Shown here: piece after piece, positions 33,055-42,405 of the stretch
Layout of the letters: each line of letters starts with the position of its first letter
How positions within the stretch are numbered: the stretch's first letter is position 1
Source of the DNA: Clostridia bacterium
GTDB taxonomy: Bacteria; Bacillota; Clostridia; Christensenellales; Aristaeellaceae
Direction: 5' to 3'
Length of the DNA stretch: 44,530 nucleotides
Assembly (NCBI GenBank): GCA_030536295.1
Contig: JAUNQH010000012.1
Location: 1-44,530, forward strand
The notes under the pieces: generated by a model
The model's database searches: none
Told to the model about the DNA's origin: nothing
The model's input: the letters and a program-made list of their open reading frames with translations, nothing else
Position numbers and translations under genes: made by a program

Positions 33055-35281
33055 CCGTACGGCGCTTGAACGCGCGGCTGCGGCCGGGGCGGACGCGGTT
33101 TATCTGGGCTATGCGTCTTTCAGCGCGAGAGCCGGAGCGGCCAACTTTGATACGGAAGGTCTGACCGAGGCGATCAGGTTCGCGCATCTTCATCACATAC
33201 GCGTATATGTAACGGTCAACACGCTTGTCAAAGACGCCGAACTGGCGGAGATCCTCAGCGTTCTTCGTTTGCTGCGTGATCTGAAGGCGGACGGCGTGCT
33301 GGTCCAGGATCCGGGAGTGCTGCGGCTCGCGGAAAAATGTTTTCCCGGCTTGCCCGTGCACGCGAGCACGCAGATGGCCATACATAACCGCACAGGCGTC
33401 AGATGGTGCGCGCGGAAGGGAATGAAACGCGTTGTGCTTGCGCGGGAATGCAGCGCCGCGGAGATACGGAAATGTACGCAGGAACCGATCGAAGTTGAAG
33501 TTTTTGTTCACGGAGCGCAGTGTACGGCAGTAAGCGGCATGTGCCTGTTTTCATCCATGGCCGGTGAACGGAGCGGAAACCGGGGCAGGTGCGCGCAGCC
33601 ATGCAGGCTCGAATACGTGTACCGCGGCAGGCGCGGCGCGTGGCTCAGCCCTCGTGATGTATGCCTGAGAAACGATCTTCCGGTCCTGCGGGACGCGGGA
33701 GCCGCTTCACTCAAGATCGAGGGACGTCTGAAACGTCCGGAGTATGTGGCTGTTGTTACGAGATCATACCGTGAGGCGGTCGACGCATTGTATTCCGGAA
33801 CATTTACCCGTGCAAATGAGAGCGAGGAGACCGCGCTGAAACAGATCTTTCAGCGCGGAGGATTCATGCGCGGGTACGCGATGGCATGTGAAGATGCCGG
33901 TGTGATCTGCCCGGAACGTGTGTCACACGCGGGTGTAAGGATCGGCGTTATCGACTTTGTGGGAGAACGGCTGGCCGGAATCCGCACGGAACGGACGCTG
34001 CATGACGGTGACGCGCTCCAGATCCGACATGGCGCGAACACGGAAGATGTGATCTATTCCGGAAAGGAGACCGCACCGGGCGGTGCGGCCAGATTATGGG
34101 TCCGTGACGGACTCAGGATCGCTAAAGGGGATGAAGTTGTAAGACTTGCGGACGCGCTTCAGCTGCGTGAAGCCATGGCCATGCAGATCGGAAAGATACC
34201 CGTAAGCCTGTGCCTGCGTGCAATGCCGGGCGAACCGCTGCGTCTGGAAGCAGATGACGGGAATGTCCGTGCCGTATGTACGGGCGATACGGTGCAGACG
34301 GCCAAAACGCGTCCCTCGACCGGAGATGATCTGAAAAAGAATCTCGGAAAAACCGGTGACACACCGTTTGTGTGTCAGCAGATAACGGTTGAGACGGAAA
34401 ATGCTTTCGTGCCGGTATCGGCACTGAACGCGCTGCGGCGGGAAACGCTGGAAAGACTCTCGCAGGAACGCGCGGACGCATTTGCTTATGATACATCCGG
34501 AGAAGGAAATGTTCCGGATGATGATATTCCCGCGCGGGATCTGCCGGAGATGGTGATATACCGGGATCCCGCGGGAATACGGCCGGAAGCGGGCCGGCGC
34601 GCCATTCTGTATCCCGAAGATTATCGGACCGACGCGCTTGAAAAGACGCTGAATGAGTGCCCCGACGGGATCTGGCTGCATCTTCCTCCCGTGTGTGAGG
34701 AAAGCACACTGACCGGTCTGGCCAGGCTGACGGAGCGTTTTTCGGAGAAACTCGGCGGTGTCGTGCTCGGCAGTATCGGTCAGCTTGGCATTGACTGGAA
34801 GGTGCCGTACGGCGCCGGAGCGGGGATCCCCGTATTGAACAGACAGGCCGTACGGTTTCTGCTGGACGAAGGCTGCGAGTTTGTGACCGCTTCACCGGAG
34901 CTGACAGAACGCGAAACACGTGCTCTGTGCGCCGGAAAAGCGCCTGTTACCGTAAGGGCCTACTGCAGGGAGCAGCTGATGATCCTGCATCATTGCCCTG
35001 CCCGGACATTGCTCGGGCTGACAAAAGGTCACCGGGAATGCACAATGTGTGACCGCAATACAGACGAGGCATTGCGCGGGTCATTCCTGACCGACCGCCG
35101 CGGGGCAAAACTGCCGCTTGAGCGAATACGCCTGCCGGAGGGATGCCTTGTGCGCGTGCGGAATATCGCGGTGACGGATATTCTGCAGCATTGCGACGGA
35201 TTATACCGGACAATGGAAGATCTGCCCGGAGAAGAAAATGCTGAGCACACTTCAGGGCATTGGTACCGCGCGACGGAATAA
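33023..35281 (+). CDS. U32 peptidase-family protein (RlhA-like, probable RNA hydroxylation factor)
   Basis: The family was named as collagenase-like peptidases, but close members (RlhA, TrhP) are needed for hydroxylation of 23S rRNA or tRNA bases and carry an iron-sulfur cluster. The N-terminal TIM-barrel-like U32 domain has the signature EVFVHGAQCTAVSGMCLFS, with candidate cluster ligands Cys167, Cys174, Cys190 and Cys194. The C-terminal half (from about 380) is the DUF3656-type region of two-domain members. Length is 752 residues. A glutamine (Gln166) occupies a signature position usually held by an aliphatic residue. Whether rRNA or tRNA is the target cannot be told. Confidence 0.88.
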   Translation: MKMEVLAPAGDRTALERAAAAGADAVYLGYASFSARAGAANFDTEGLTEAIRFAHLHHIRVYVTVNTLVKDAELAEILSVLRLLRDLKADGVLVQDPGVLRLAEKCFPGLPVHASTQMAIHNRTGVRWCARKGMKRVVLARECSAAEIRKCTQEPIEVEVFVHGAQCTAVSGMCLFSSMAGERSGNRGRCAQPCRLEYVYRGRRGAWLSPRDVCLRNDLPVLRDAGAASLKIEGRLKRPEYVAVVTRSYREAVDALYSGTFTRANESEETALKQIFQRGGFMRGYAMACEDAGVICPERVSHAGVRIGVIDFVGERLAGIRTERTLHDGDALQIRHGANTEDVIYSGKETAPGGAARLWVRDGLRIAKGDEVVRLADALQLREAMAMQIGKIPVSLCLRAMPGEPLRLEADDGNVRAVCTGDTVQTAKTRPSTGDDLKKNLGKTGDTPFVCQQITVETENAFVPVSALNALRRETLERLSQERADAFAYDTSGEGNVPDDDIPARDLPEMVIYRDPAGIRPEAGRRAILYPEDYRTDALEKTLNECPDGIWLHLPPVCEESTLTGLARLTERFSEKLGGVVLGSIGQLGIDWKVPYGAGAGIPVLNRQAVRFLLDEGCEFVTASPELTERETRALCAGKAPVTVRAYCREQLMILHHCPARTLLGLTKGHRECTMCDRNTDEALRGSFLTDRRGAKLPLERIRLPEGCLVRVRNIAVTDILQHCDGLYRTMEDLPGEENAEHTSGHWYRATE

Positions 35282-35295
35282 AGGAGATTTTGACC

Positions 35296-37653
35296 ATGAT
35301 CGGACAACGGACGCTGCGCGTTCTGGAATTCAACAGGATCCTGGATATGGCGGCAGAGGGCGCGCAGACACCGCTCGGAGCGGAAAAATGCAGGGACCTG
35401 AAACCATATGACAATATTGCGGATGTGATCGCGGCACAGGCGGAAACGGAAGAGGCGGCTGTTATTTTACAGTATATCGGCGCTTCTCCGATGAGTTCAT
35501 TTCCGGATGTGCGTCCTTCACTGGTCATATGTGAAAAGGGCGCGTCTCTGAGTCCGGCAGCGCTGCTGAACATCGCAGCCCTGCTGAAAGCATCATCCGG
35601 CATGAAGAGCGCGCTTGTGACAGAACGCGAAAACACCCCGGTTCTGCGCGCGAAAGCCGAAGGACTGTTTGAAATGCGTTCGCTTGAGCGGGATATCACG
35701 GACGCGATCATTTCGGAGGACGAGATCGCCGACCGCGCGTCGCCCGCGCTGGCGGATATCAGGCGCCATCTGCGCGGCGCACGGGAAAAAATACGTGAAC
35801 GGCTGAATCAGATGATCCGTTCGTCCGAAATGCAGAAAATGCTGCAGGAACCGGTCGTGACCGTGCGAAATGACCGGTATGTTATCCCGGTACGCGCCGA
35901 ATATGTGAACCAGGTGCCCGGTCTTGTGCATGACAGATCCGCTTCCGGCGCAACGCTTTTTGTGGAACCGCTTGCCGCCGTTGAAGCCGGCAATGAACTG
36001 AAACAATGGGAACTGAAAGAACGTGAGGAGATCGCGAGGATCCTTGCGGAATTATCGGCCAAAGTCGCACCGTATGCAGCTGAACTGCGGGAGAATACAG
36101 AGATATTGACTGATCTCGATTTCATCTTCGCCAAAGGCCAGCTGAGCCGGAGACTGTACTGTGTGCAGCCAAAACTGAATGATCGCGGCTATATACGGAT
36201 CGTAAGAGGAAGGCATCCGCTGATCGACCCGGAAAAGGTCGTTCCGCTCGATCTGTGGCTCGGAACGGATTTCAACACACTTGTGGTCACGGGTCCGAAC
36301 ACCGGCGGCAAGACCGTAACGCTGAAAACGACCGGTCTGTTTACGCTGATGGCGCAGGCGGGACTGCAGGTACCTGCTGATCCCGGAACGGAGCTTGCGG
36401 TTTTTGAACAGATCTTTGCCGATATCGGAGATGAACAGAGCATTGAACAAAGCCTGAGCACATTCTCCGGACACATGACCAATATCGTGACCATTATGCG
36501 GGAAGTGACGCCGAGGGACCTCGTCCTTTTTGACGAGCTCGGAGCCGGGACGGATCCTACGGAAGGCGCAGCGCTTGCGCAGAGCATTCTGACAAGGCTG
36601 CTGCATATCCGTGTGCGGACGATCGCGACTACGCATTACAGTGAACTGAAAGTGTTTGCCATGACCACGGAGGGGGTCGAAAACGCTTCTGTGGAGTTCA
36701 ATGTTGAAACGCTCCGCCCGACATACCGGCTGTCGATCGGCGTGCCCGGAAAGAGCAACGCCTTTGAGATCAGCCGGCGGCTCGGCTTGCCGGAGAACCT
36801 GATAGACGCCGCGAAAAACCTGCTGTCGGGAGAGAATATCCGGTTCGAAGATGTGATCGCGGACGCCGAGTATCACCGGCAGGTCGCTGAAAAGGAACGC
36901 ATGCTGGCGCAGGAGGCGTCAAAAGAAACGGTGAGGCTCCGCGACGAGGCCGAAAAACTGCGGAAAGAGATGGAAGAACGCAGGGAACAGACACTGCGCA
37001 AGACCCGCGAGGACGCAAGAAGGATACTGGAACAGGCAAGGCGTGAATCCGAGGGGATCCTGAGCGACCTGAAACGGCTGCGGAAGAATGCCGCGGCAGG
37101 AAATGAAGGCGAGGCCGCGGCGCTGAAAAAACGCCTTGAGCATGACATCGATGAGGTCAGCGAAGGCCTGAAACAGGCGGAGGACGATTCTGTGGCGCCG
37201 GATTCCGTAAAGGCGGGCGACACGGTCATGATACTCACGCTGAATGCCGAAGGTGTCGTGCTGGCGCCGGCTGATCCGAAAGGTGATGTTCAGGTGCAGA
37301 TCGGCAGCATGAAAATGAAAGCGCCGCTGAGCGCGCTCAGGATCCGGAAACAGGAAAAACCAAACGCGAAAACCGTTGTAAGAGCAAAAACCGGGACACT
37401 GACCCGCACGGTCTCACAGGAATGTGATGTGCGCGGAATGATGCTTGATGAGGCGCAGACGGTCGTCGGCCTGTATCTTGATGAGGCGGTCCTGGCAGGA
37501 TTGAACGAAGTGAGCATTATTCACGGGAAAGGAACCGGCGTGCTGCGGGCCGGCATACGGCAGGATCTGAAGAAGAACAAGCATGTCAAAAGCTGGCGCC
37601 CCGGTATGTACGGTGAGGGCGAAGACGGTGTGACGGTCGTATCGCTGAAGTAA
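35296..37653 (+). CDS. mutS2: Endonuclease/ribosome-rescue ATPase MutS2
   Basis: MutS2 is a MutS-like ATPase with a C-terminal Smr domain; it has been linked to suppression of recombination and, in Bacillus, to splitting collided ribosomes. The 785-residue protein has Walker A GPNTGGKT near residue 333, Walker B LFDELGAGTDPTEGA near 412, the THYSELK segment, a long charged coiled coil (about 510-640) and the Smr domain with DVRGMMLDEA and HGKGTGVLR. The ATG at 35296 is nine bases after AAGGAG; an in-frame upstream codon at 35260 lies inside the U32 gene. Confidence 0.96.
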   Translation: MIGQRTLRVLEFNRILDMAAEGAQTPLGAEKCRDLKPYDNIADVIAAQAETEEAAVILQYIGASPMSSFPDVRPSLVICEKGASLSPAALLNIAALLKASSGMKSALVTERENTPVLRAKAEGLFEMRSLERDITDAIISEDEIADRASPALADIRRHLRGAREKIRERLNQMIRSSEMQKMLQEPVVTVRNDRYVIPVRAEYVNQVPGLVHDRSASGATLFVEPLAAVEAGNELKQWELKEREEIARILAELSAKVAPYAAELRENTEILTDLDFIFAKGQLSRRLYCVQPKLNDRGYIRIVRGRHPLIDPEKVVPLDLWLGTDFNTLVVTGPNTGGKTVTLKTTGLFTLMAQAGLQVPADPGTELAVFEQIFADIGDEQSIEQSLSTFSGHMTNIVTIMREVTPRDLVLFDELGAGTDPTEGAALAQSILTRLLHIRVRTIATTHYSELKVFAMTTEGVENASVEFNVETLRPTYRLSIGVPGKSNAFEISRRLGLPENLIDAAKNLLSGENIRFEDVIADAEYHRQVAEKERMLAQEASKETVRLRDEAEKLRKEMEERREQTLRKTREDARRILEQARRESEGILSDLKRLRKNAAAGNEGEAAALKKRLEHDIDEVSEGLKQAEDDSVAPDSVKAGDTVMILTLNAEGVVLAPADPKGDVQVQIGSMKMKAPLSALRIRKQEKPNAKTVVRAKTGTLTRTVSQECDVRGMMLDEAQTVVGLYLDEAVLAGLNEVSIIHGKGTGVLRAGIRQDLKKNKHVKSWRPGMYGEGEDGVTVVSLK

Positions 37654-37667
37654 GGGAGGAAACAGAA

Positions 37668-38360
37668 TTGAAGGAACATCCCGATATCCTTGTGGTGGAT
37701 GATGATCCGAATATTTCCAGAATCGTGCAGCTGTATCTTGAAAAGGAAGGATTTGAGGTGCGTGTTGCCGGCCGCGGGGATGACGCGGTAAACGAATTCC
37801 GTCGGTTCCCGCCGGATCTGATGCTGCTGGATGTGATGCTGCCGGGCATGGACGGGACACAGGTATTGAAGACTGTAAGAAAATCGAGTGAGATCCCTGT
37901 GATCATGCTTACGGCGCGGGAAGAGACTTTTGATAAGGTGCTCTGTCTCGAGCTCGGAGCCGATGACTATATCACAAAACCGTTTGACGGGAAGGAACTT
38001 GTGGCGAGAGTCAAAGCGGTCCTGCGCAGAACACAGGGTTCCGAGGATGATAAAACAACAGACCTTGCTTTTGCCGCGCTGACAGTCAGCATTACCGAAT
38101 ACGAAACGCGGTATGAAGGACATAAGGTCGAGATGCCGCCGAAAGAGCTGGAAGTGCTTTATTTTCTGGCGTCGCATCCGAATCAGGTATTTACACGCGA
38201 ACAGCTGCTGAAACAGGTGTGGGGTTTTGATTTCTTCGGGGACAGCCGCACAGTGGACGTTCATATCAAGCGGCTGCGCGAGAAATTGCCTGACAGCGAA
38301 CGCTACGGATGGTGCATCCATACAGTGCGCGGTGTCGGATATAAATTCGAACTGAACTGA
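37668..38360 (+). CDS. OmpR/PhoB-family response regulator
   Basis: A receiver domain with the acidic pocket DDD at 11-13, phosphorylation site Asp55 in LLDVMLPGMDG, Thr in MLTAR and Lys in ITKPF is joined to a winged-helix DNA-binding domain (RTVDVHIKRLREKL, GVGYKFE). Length is 230 residues. The start is TTG at 37668, eight bases after GGGAGG; no in-frame ATG lies near. It is followed 16 bases later by its sensor kinase. The controlled genes cannot be inferred, though the general form is that of envelope-stress or phosphate regulators. Confidence 0.95.
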   Translation: MKEHPDILVVDDDPNISRIVQLYLEKEGFEVRVAGRGDDAVNEFRRFPPDLMLLDVMLPGMDGTQVLKTVRKSSEIPVIMLTAREETFDKVLCLELGADDYITKPFDGKELVARVKAVLRRTQGSEDDKTTDLAFAALTVSITEYETRYEGHKVEMPPKELEVLYFLASHPNQVFTREQLLKQVWGFDFFGDSRTVDVHIKRLREKLPDSERYGWCIHTVRGVGYKFELN

Positions 38361-38376
38361 CCGTCGGAGGCAGACG

Positions 38377-39858
38377 ATGTTTACAAGGATCATGTCCATG
38401 GTACTCGCGGTGATCCTGCTTCTGACAGCGGCACTGACGATAACGAACGCGATATCCGTGCGGAACCGGGAGATCAATAACAAACTGGCTTACCTGACAG
38501 GGCAGGCCAGTGATATCGCGTATATCGCGGGGCAAATGTCCTCGGATTCGAGAGGTATATTTACCGGCAGCTTTTATCAGAATGACAGCCAGACCACAAA
38601 GCGATATCTGAACAAGAAAGCTTCGGATGTATACGAAGAGTTCGGCGCGTACATCGCGGTAGTGGACCGGCAGGGAAATGTTCAGGACAATATCCGCGCG
38701 GCATACAGCGAGGATCCGGATTTTGCCGCGTCCCTGAGCGGACAGGAGATCAGGGCTGCGCTGAACAGGATCCTCGGAGGCGAAACGATCTCGGTAAGAA
38801 CGTATATCGACGGGGATCCGGTGTTTACGGTCGGCGTGCCTTATATGCGCAGCGGAACCGTGCGCGGCGCGGTGTTCATTCAGACGAAAGCGCAGCGGGT
38901 CGAGGCCGGTCTGACGGAAATGATGCTTCGCTCCGCGGCCATTGCCTTAGCAGCGCTGCTGCTTGCGGGAATCTGCCTGTTCTTTTATGTACGCTCCGTT
39001 CTGAAACCGCTGAAGGCGCTGACGGAAGCCGCCGCGTCCATGGCTGACGGTGATTTCAAGGTCCGGCTGAATGAAAGCGGCAGCACGCAGGAAATACGTG
39101 AACTGAGCGGCGCGTTCAATATAATGGCCGGTAAGCTGAGTGAAGTTGAAACCGGCAGACGGGAGTTTGTAGCGAATGTAAGCCATGAGCTGAAGAGCCC
39201 GATCACAAGCATCAGAGGGTTCGCGGAAGGCATGGCGGACGGCGTGATCCCTCCGGAGGAACAGCCGAAATATCTCGGCCTGATGAGTGATGAGGCAAAA
39301 CGGCTGTCGACACTGATCGAGGATCTGCTGGCCCTGTCGAGACTTGAACGGGAAGACGCGGCTCCCGATTATTGTGATTTTGATATCAATGAGATGCTCC
39401 GGAGAGCGATCATCCGCAGGATCAATGATCTTGATGAAAAGCAGCTTGATGTCGTATGTGAGTTTGAAGCGGATGAGTGCTTTGTTCATGCGGATAATGA
39501 CAGGATCGAACAGGTCATCATCAACCTGTTTGACAACGCGATCAAGTTTACGCCGTCGAACGGCAGGATCGTGCTGAAAACGGAACGGCTGGATGATTGC
39601 TGTACGGTGACTGTGACCGACAATGGTATCGGCATACCCGAAGAAGACCGCGGGAAAGTATTTGACAGATTCTTTACCGCGGACCGCGCCCATACGGCGG
39701 GAAAAGGTACGGGACTCGGACTGAGCATCTGCAAAAGGATCATGGAGATGCACCGCAGAACGATCAGACTTCTGGATACGGAAACAGGCGCATCATTCAT
39801 GATCACGCTGGATAAAGCTGAGCAGCAGAGAAAAACGGAGGCGGATGAAAATGCTTGA
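38377..39858 (+). CDS. Membrane sensor histidine kinase
   Basis: This is the partner of the response regulator just upstream. One membrane helix (about 6-26), an extracytoplasmic sensor of about 160 residues, and a second helix (about 187-205) lead to a HAMP linker (207-258). The HisKA domain has phospho-acceptor His270 in NVSHELKSPITSIRG, and the ATPase domain has NLFDNAIKFTP, TDNGIGIPEEDR and GKGTGLGL. Length is 493 residues. GGAGG lies before the ATG at 38377. It overlaps aroK by eight bases. Confidence 0.95.
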   Translation: MFTRIMSMVLAVILLLTAALTITNAISVRNREINNKLAYLTGQASDIAYIAGQMSSDSRGIFTGSFYQNDSQTTKRYLNKKASDVYEEFGAYIAVVDRQGNVQDNIRAAYSEDPDFAASLSGQEIRAALNRILGGETISVRTYIDGDPVFTVGVPYMRSGTVRGAVFIQTKAQRVEAGLTEMMLRSAAIALAALLLAGICLFFYVRSVLKPLKALTEAAASMADGDFKVRLNESGSTQEIRELSGAFNIMAGKLSEVETGRREFVANVSHELKSPITSIRGFAEGMADGVIPPEEQPKYLGLMSDEAKRLSTLIEDLLALSRLEREDAAPDYCDFDINEMLRRAIIRRINDLDEKQLDVVCEFEADECFVHADNDRIEQVIINLFDNAIKFTPSNGRIVLKTERLDDCCTVTVTDNGIGIPEEDRGKVFDRFFTADRAHTAGKGTGLGLSICKRIMEMHRRTIRLLDTETGASFMITLDKAEQQRKTEADENA

Positions 39859-40360
39859 CAGACATCTGTTTATTATCGGGATGCCGGGCTGCGGGAAGAG
39901 CAGCCTGGGCAAACGTGTGGCGAAGGAGACCGGAATGCCGTTTACCGATACAGACAGTCTGATCGCGCAGACGTGCGGAGGCAGTGTGAATGACTTTTTC
40001 GCGATATACGGCGAGGAAGCGTTCCGTCGTGCCGAGACCAATACGCTGATCGCTCTTTCCAGAGCAAGGCCGATGATCATTTCGACCGGCGGGGGTACTG
40101 TGATCAATCCTGTGAATCGCGAGATCATGCGCAATTTCGGAACGATCCTTCTGATAGACCGGCCGATCGAGGATATTCTGAGCGACATCAAGCTTGACCG
40201 GCGGCCGACGCTGCAGGAAAAGGGACTGCCCGAGGTGGAACGGCTGTATCATGAGCGCCTGCCGGTCTATCGCGAGGCGGCGGATCATATTCTGATGAAC
40301 AACAAGGGCTATCACATGGCGGTCTATTCGCTTGTGCGCCTGATCAAGGAGTGGTACTGA
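39851..40360 (+). CDS. aroK: Shikimate kinase
   Basis: The enzyme phosphorylates shikimate in the pathway to chorismate. The 169-residue protein has the P-loop GMPGCGKSS, the shikimate-binding DTD in FTDTDSLI, STGGG, and the lid region LDRRPTLQ. Start choice: GGAGG lies nine bases before the ATG at 39851 but only three before the ATG at 39845, so the former is preferred. It overlaps the histidine kinase by eight bases and the next kinase by one. No other shikimate-pathway gene is in the window. Confidence 0.9.
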   Translation: MLDRHLFIIGMPGCGKSSLGKRVAKETGMPFTDTDSLIAQTCGGSVNDFFAIYGEEAFRRAETNTLIALSRARPMIISTGGGTVINPVNREIMRNFGTILLIDRPIEDILSDIKLDRRPTLQEKGLPEVERLYHERLPVYREAADHILMNNKGYHMAVYSLVRLIKEWY

Positions 40361-41187
40361 TGGATTATCGTTTTGATATTGTCGGCAAGATCGGATCCAT
40401 GGCTCTGATCCGCAAGGAAGATAAAGATATCGATTATAATATCTTCAGCAGGCTGGGGTCGGAGCTGAAGCCCGGCATGATCTGGGTGACCAGCGGAGCG
40501 ACAGAGATCGGTCGCCTGGATTATATGAAACGCACCGGATGCGAGCTCTGCGGAGATCCGGATCAGGATAAGGCGGATTACGCCGCGCAGGGACAGAGCA
40601 TCCTGATGCAGAATTACCGTCAGTTTATTCCGCCGGAATACGGTATCCGCCAGATCCTGGTCGAGCATACGCATTTCAATGATCCGGAAAAGTGTGAGCA
40701 TATCCGCAAGCTGCTGATCCGGGCCGCTCAGCAAAAAACGATCCCGATCGTGAATTACAATGACCCCGTAAGTGATGAGGAAAACCGCAAGATGGAACTC
40801 GCGGTCCGCAGACAGCAGGGCGGGGAAGTGCACGAATGTGTGGATAATGATGAGACCGCCGCGGTGATCGCCAATCTTGTGCATGCCAAAACGCTTGTAT
40901 TGATGACATCGACGGACGGTATCTACTCGGACCCGCGGGATCCTTCGACGCTGATCCGCGAAGTCAGCGGAAAAAGCTTTGAGGAAGTGGAGAGAAAGGT
41001 GCGCGAGATGCAGAACAACTGCATCGGCGCAAGCAGGGCAGGCGCGAACGGGGCAAAGGCGAAGCTTGAATACGCGCTTGGATGTGTAAGAGGCGGGACG
41101 ACTGTTATTATCGGGCATGCCCGCTGCCGGCTGAGTGACCTGGTCAACGGCCGGGTCCCCTGTACGCGGATCGGAGTGGACGCATGA
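40360..41187 (+). CDS. Amino acid kinase family protein, diverged glutamate 5-kinase-like
   Basis: The 275-residue protein has the amino acid kinase fold and aligns along its length with the catalytic domain of glutamate 5-kinase: Lys10 in GKIGS, SGA at 45-47, the QxxLMQxY helix, IPIVNYND at 128-135, DND at 162-164 and TDGIYSDP at 185-192. It has no C-terminal PUA domain. The nucleotide-site loop, normally GTGGM followed by TK in glutamate 5-kinases, reads RAGANGAKAKLE here (227-238), and the SGA region has TEIG instead of the usual small residues. No proA gene is near. It may phosphorylate another carboxylate. AAGGAG supports the ATG at 40360. Confidence 0.65.
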   Translation: MDYRFDIVGKIGSMALIRKEDKDIDYNIFSRLGSELKPGMIWVTSGATEIGRLDYMKRTGCELCGDPDQDKADYAAQGQSILMQNYRQFIPPEYGIRQILVEHTHFNDPEKCEHIRKLLIRAAQQKTIPIVNYNDPVSDEENRKMELAVRRQQGGEVHECVDNDETAAVIANLVHAKTLVLMTSTDGIYSDPRDPSTLIREVSGKSFEEVERKVREMQNNCIGASRAGANGAKAKLEYALGCVRGGTTVIIGHARCRLSDLVNGRVPCTRIGVDA

Positions 41188-42353
41188 GTGAGCAGCTTAG
41201 CCGCGCGATCACTTATTTTACCGAAAAAACCGGTATCATGAGCGAACTCTGTATCGCCTGCGGCACAGGTGAACGCGTGACAGACGCGTATTCCGCGGGA
41301 ATCGGTCCGGAAACGGTATTTGATCTGGCCAGTGTGACAAAGCTGTTTACCGGGCTGACGATCCTCCGGCTGCGTGACGAAGGGCTGCTGTCGCTTGAAA
41401 TGAAAGTGACGGATGCGGCGCCGCGCTTTACCGGACTCACGGATGTGACGGTCGGTCAGCTGATGGCATTCGGTGTCGAACTGAGGACGCCCGGACGCAT
41501 CGACGCCTGCAGCGACAGAGCAAGCGCGCTGCAGTGCCTGTACGGGACGAAGGCGATCGGGACCCCCGGAAAGAGACCGTACTCGGACATACCGGCCATG
41601 ATCCTGAAATATATCGCGGAGGGTGTCTGCGGAGAACCGTTTTTTGAGATCGTGCGCAGACGCGTTCTGATCCCGGCAGGCATGCGGGAGACCTGGAGCA
41701 AAGTGCCGGCACATCGATTGGCTGACTGCCTGAATTACAGCGGTGAGCACCGTATCGAAAAAGGGAAAAGGATCCTGCGTGAAGGACCGGCGACCGGTAT
41801 TCCGCACGACCCTAAAGCAGGGATCCTCTGCGGTACGGACGGCGATCTCTGCGGACATGCCGGCTTATTCTCAACGCTGCCCGATATGGTGAGATTCTGC
41901 CGTGCCGTGCTTGACGGCAGCATCGTGAGCCGGAAGACTCTCGCCGAGATGGCTGTGAACCGGACCGGTCACAGAATGGAAGACGGCACCTACCGTCAGT
42001 ATCTCGGATATCAATGCTATGTGAAACACCCGGACCAGTACTATTCCGAGATCCCGGCATACATGAGCGGCAGCGCTGTCGGCATTGCGGGCTTTACCGG
42101 CAATCATCTTTCCGTTGATCCGGAGAAGGGGATCTTTGCGATCTTCCTCGGCAACAGAGTGAAAGACCGGCTGACCGTGCTGATCCCGGATGAGGGAAAA
42201 TGCTGGAAGGATTATGGGCTTGAGGATGACGGACCCGGAATGTTCAGATGGGATGAACACACGGTCATACAGTCCTCGGTCAACTATGTGCATCGTAAGG
42301 ATGAGCACCTGCACACAGAGATCTGTGAAATACTGAAGGAATACGCATTGTAA
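41184..42353 (+). CDS. Serine hydrolase/beta-lactamase-fold protein with altered motifs
   Basis: The 389-residue protein has the penicillin-binding/class C beta-lactamase fold. The nucleophile motif SVTK is at residues 50-53, and YSD at 133-135 takes the place of YxN. The conserved HTSGL-like segment after the second helix is replaced by MAFGVEL, and the third motif appears as GFTG. GHAGLFSTLPDMVRF is typical of the family. No signal peptide is visible, so it is probably cytoplasmic, unusual for wall-directed enzymes. It begins in an ATGA overlap with the kinase gene, and a terminator follows. Confidence 0.8.
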   Translation: MSEQLSRAITYFTEKTGIMSELCIACGTGERVTDAYSAGIGPETVFDLASVTKLFTGLTILRLRDEGLLSLEMKVTDAAPRFTGLTDVTVGQLMAFGVELRTPGRIDACSDRASALQCLYGTKAIGTPGKRPYSDIPAMILKYIAEGVCGEPFFEIVRRRVLIPAGMRETWSKVPAHRLADCLNYSGEHRIEKGKRILREGPATGIPHDPKAGILCGTDGDLCGHAGLFSTLPDMVRFCRAVLDGSIVSRKTLAEMAVNRTGHRMEDGTYRQYLGYQCYVKHPDQYYSEIPAYMSGSAVGIAGFTGNHLSVDPEKGIFAIFLGNRVKDRLTVLIPDEGKCWKDYGLEDDGPGMFRWDEHTVIQSSVNYVHRKDEHLHTEICEILKEYAL

Positions 42354-42394
42354 TAAAACCGCCGGCTGTCCTGAACGGACAGCCGGCGGTTTTA
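42354..42394. terminator. Bidirectional intrinsic terminator with 18-bp stem
   Basis: Bases 42354-42371 pair perfectly with 42377-42394 around a 5-base loop. A-rich and T-rich ends flank the stem on both sides, so it serves both the serine-hydrolase gene and the convergent lipoprotein gene. Confidence 0.95.
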
Positions 42395-42405
42395 ATGAAT
42401 GCCGG

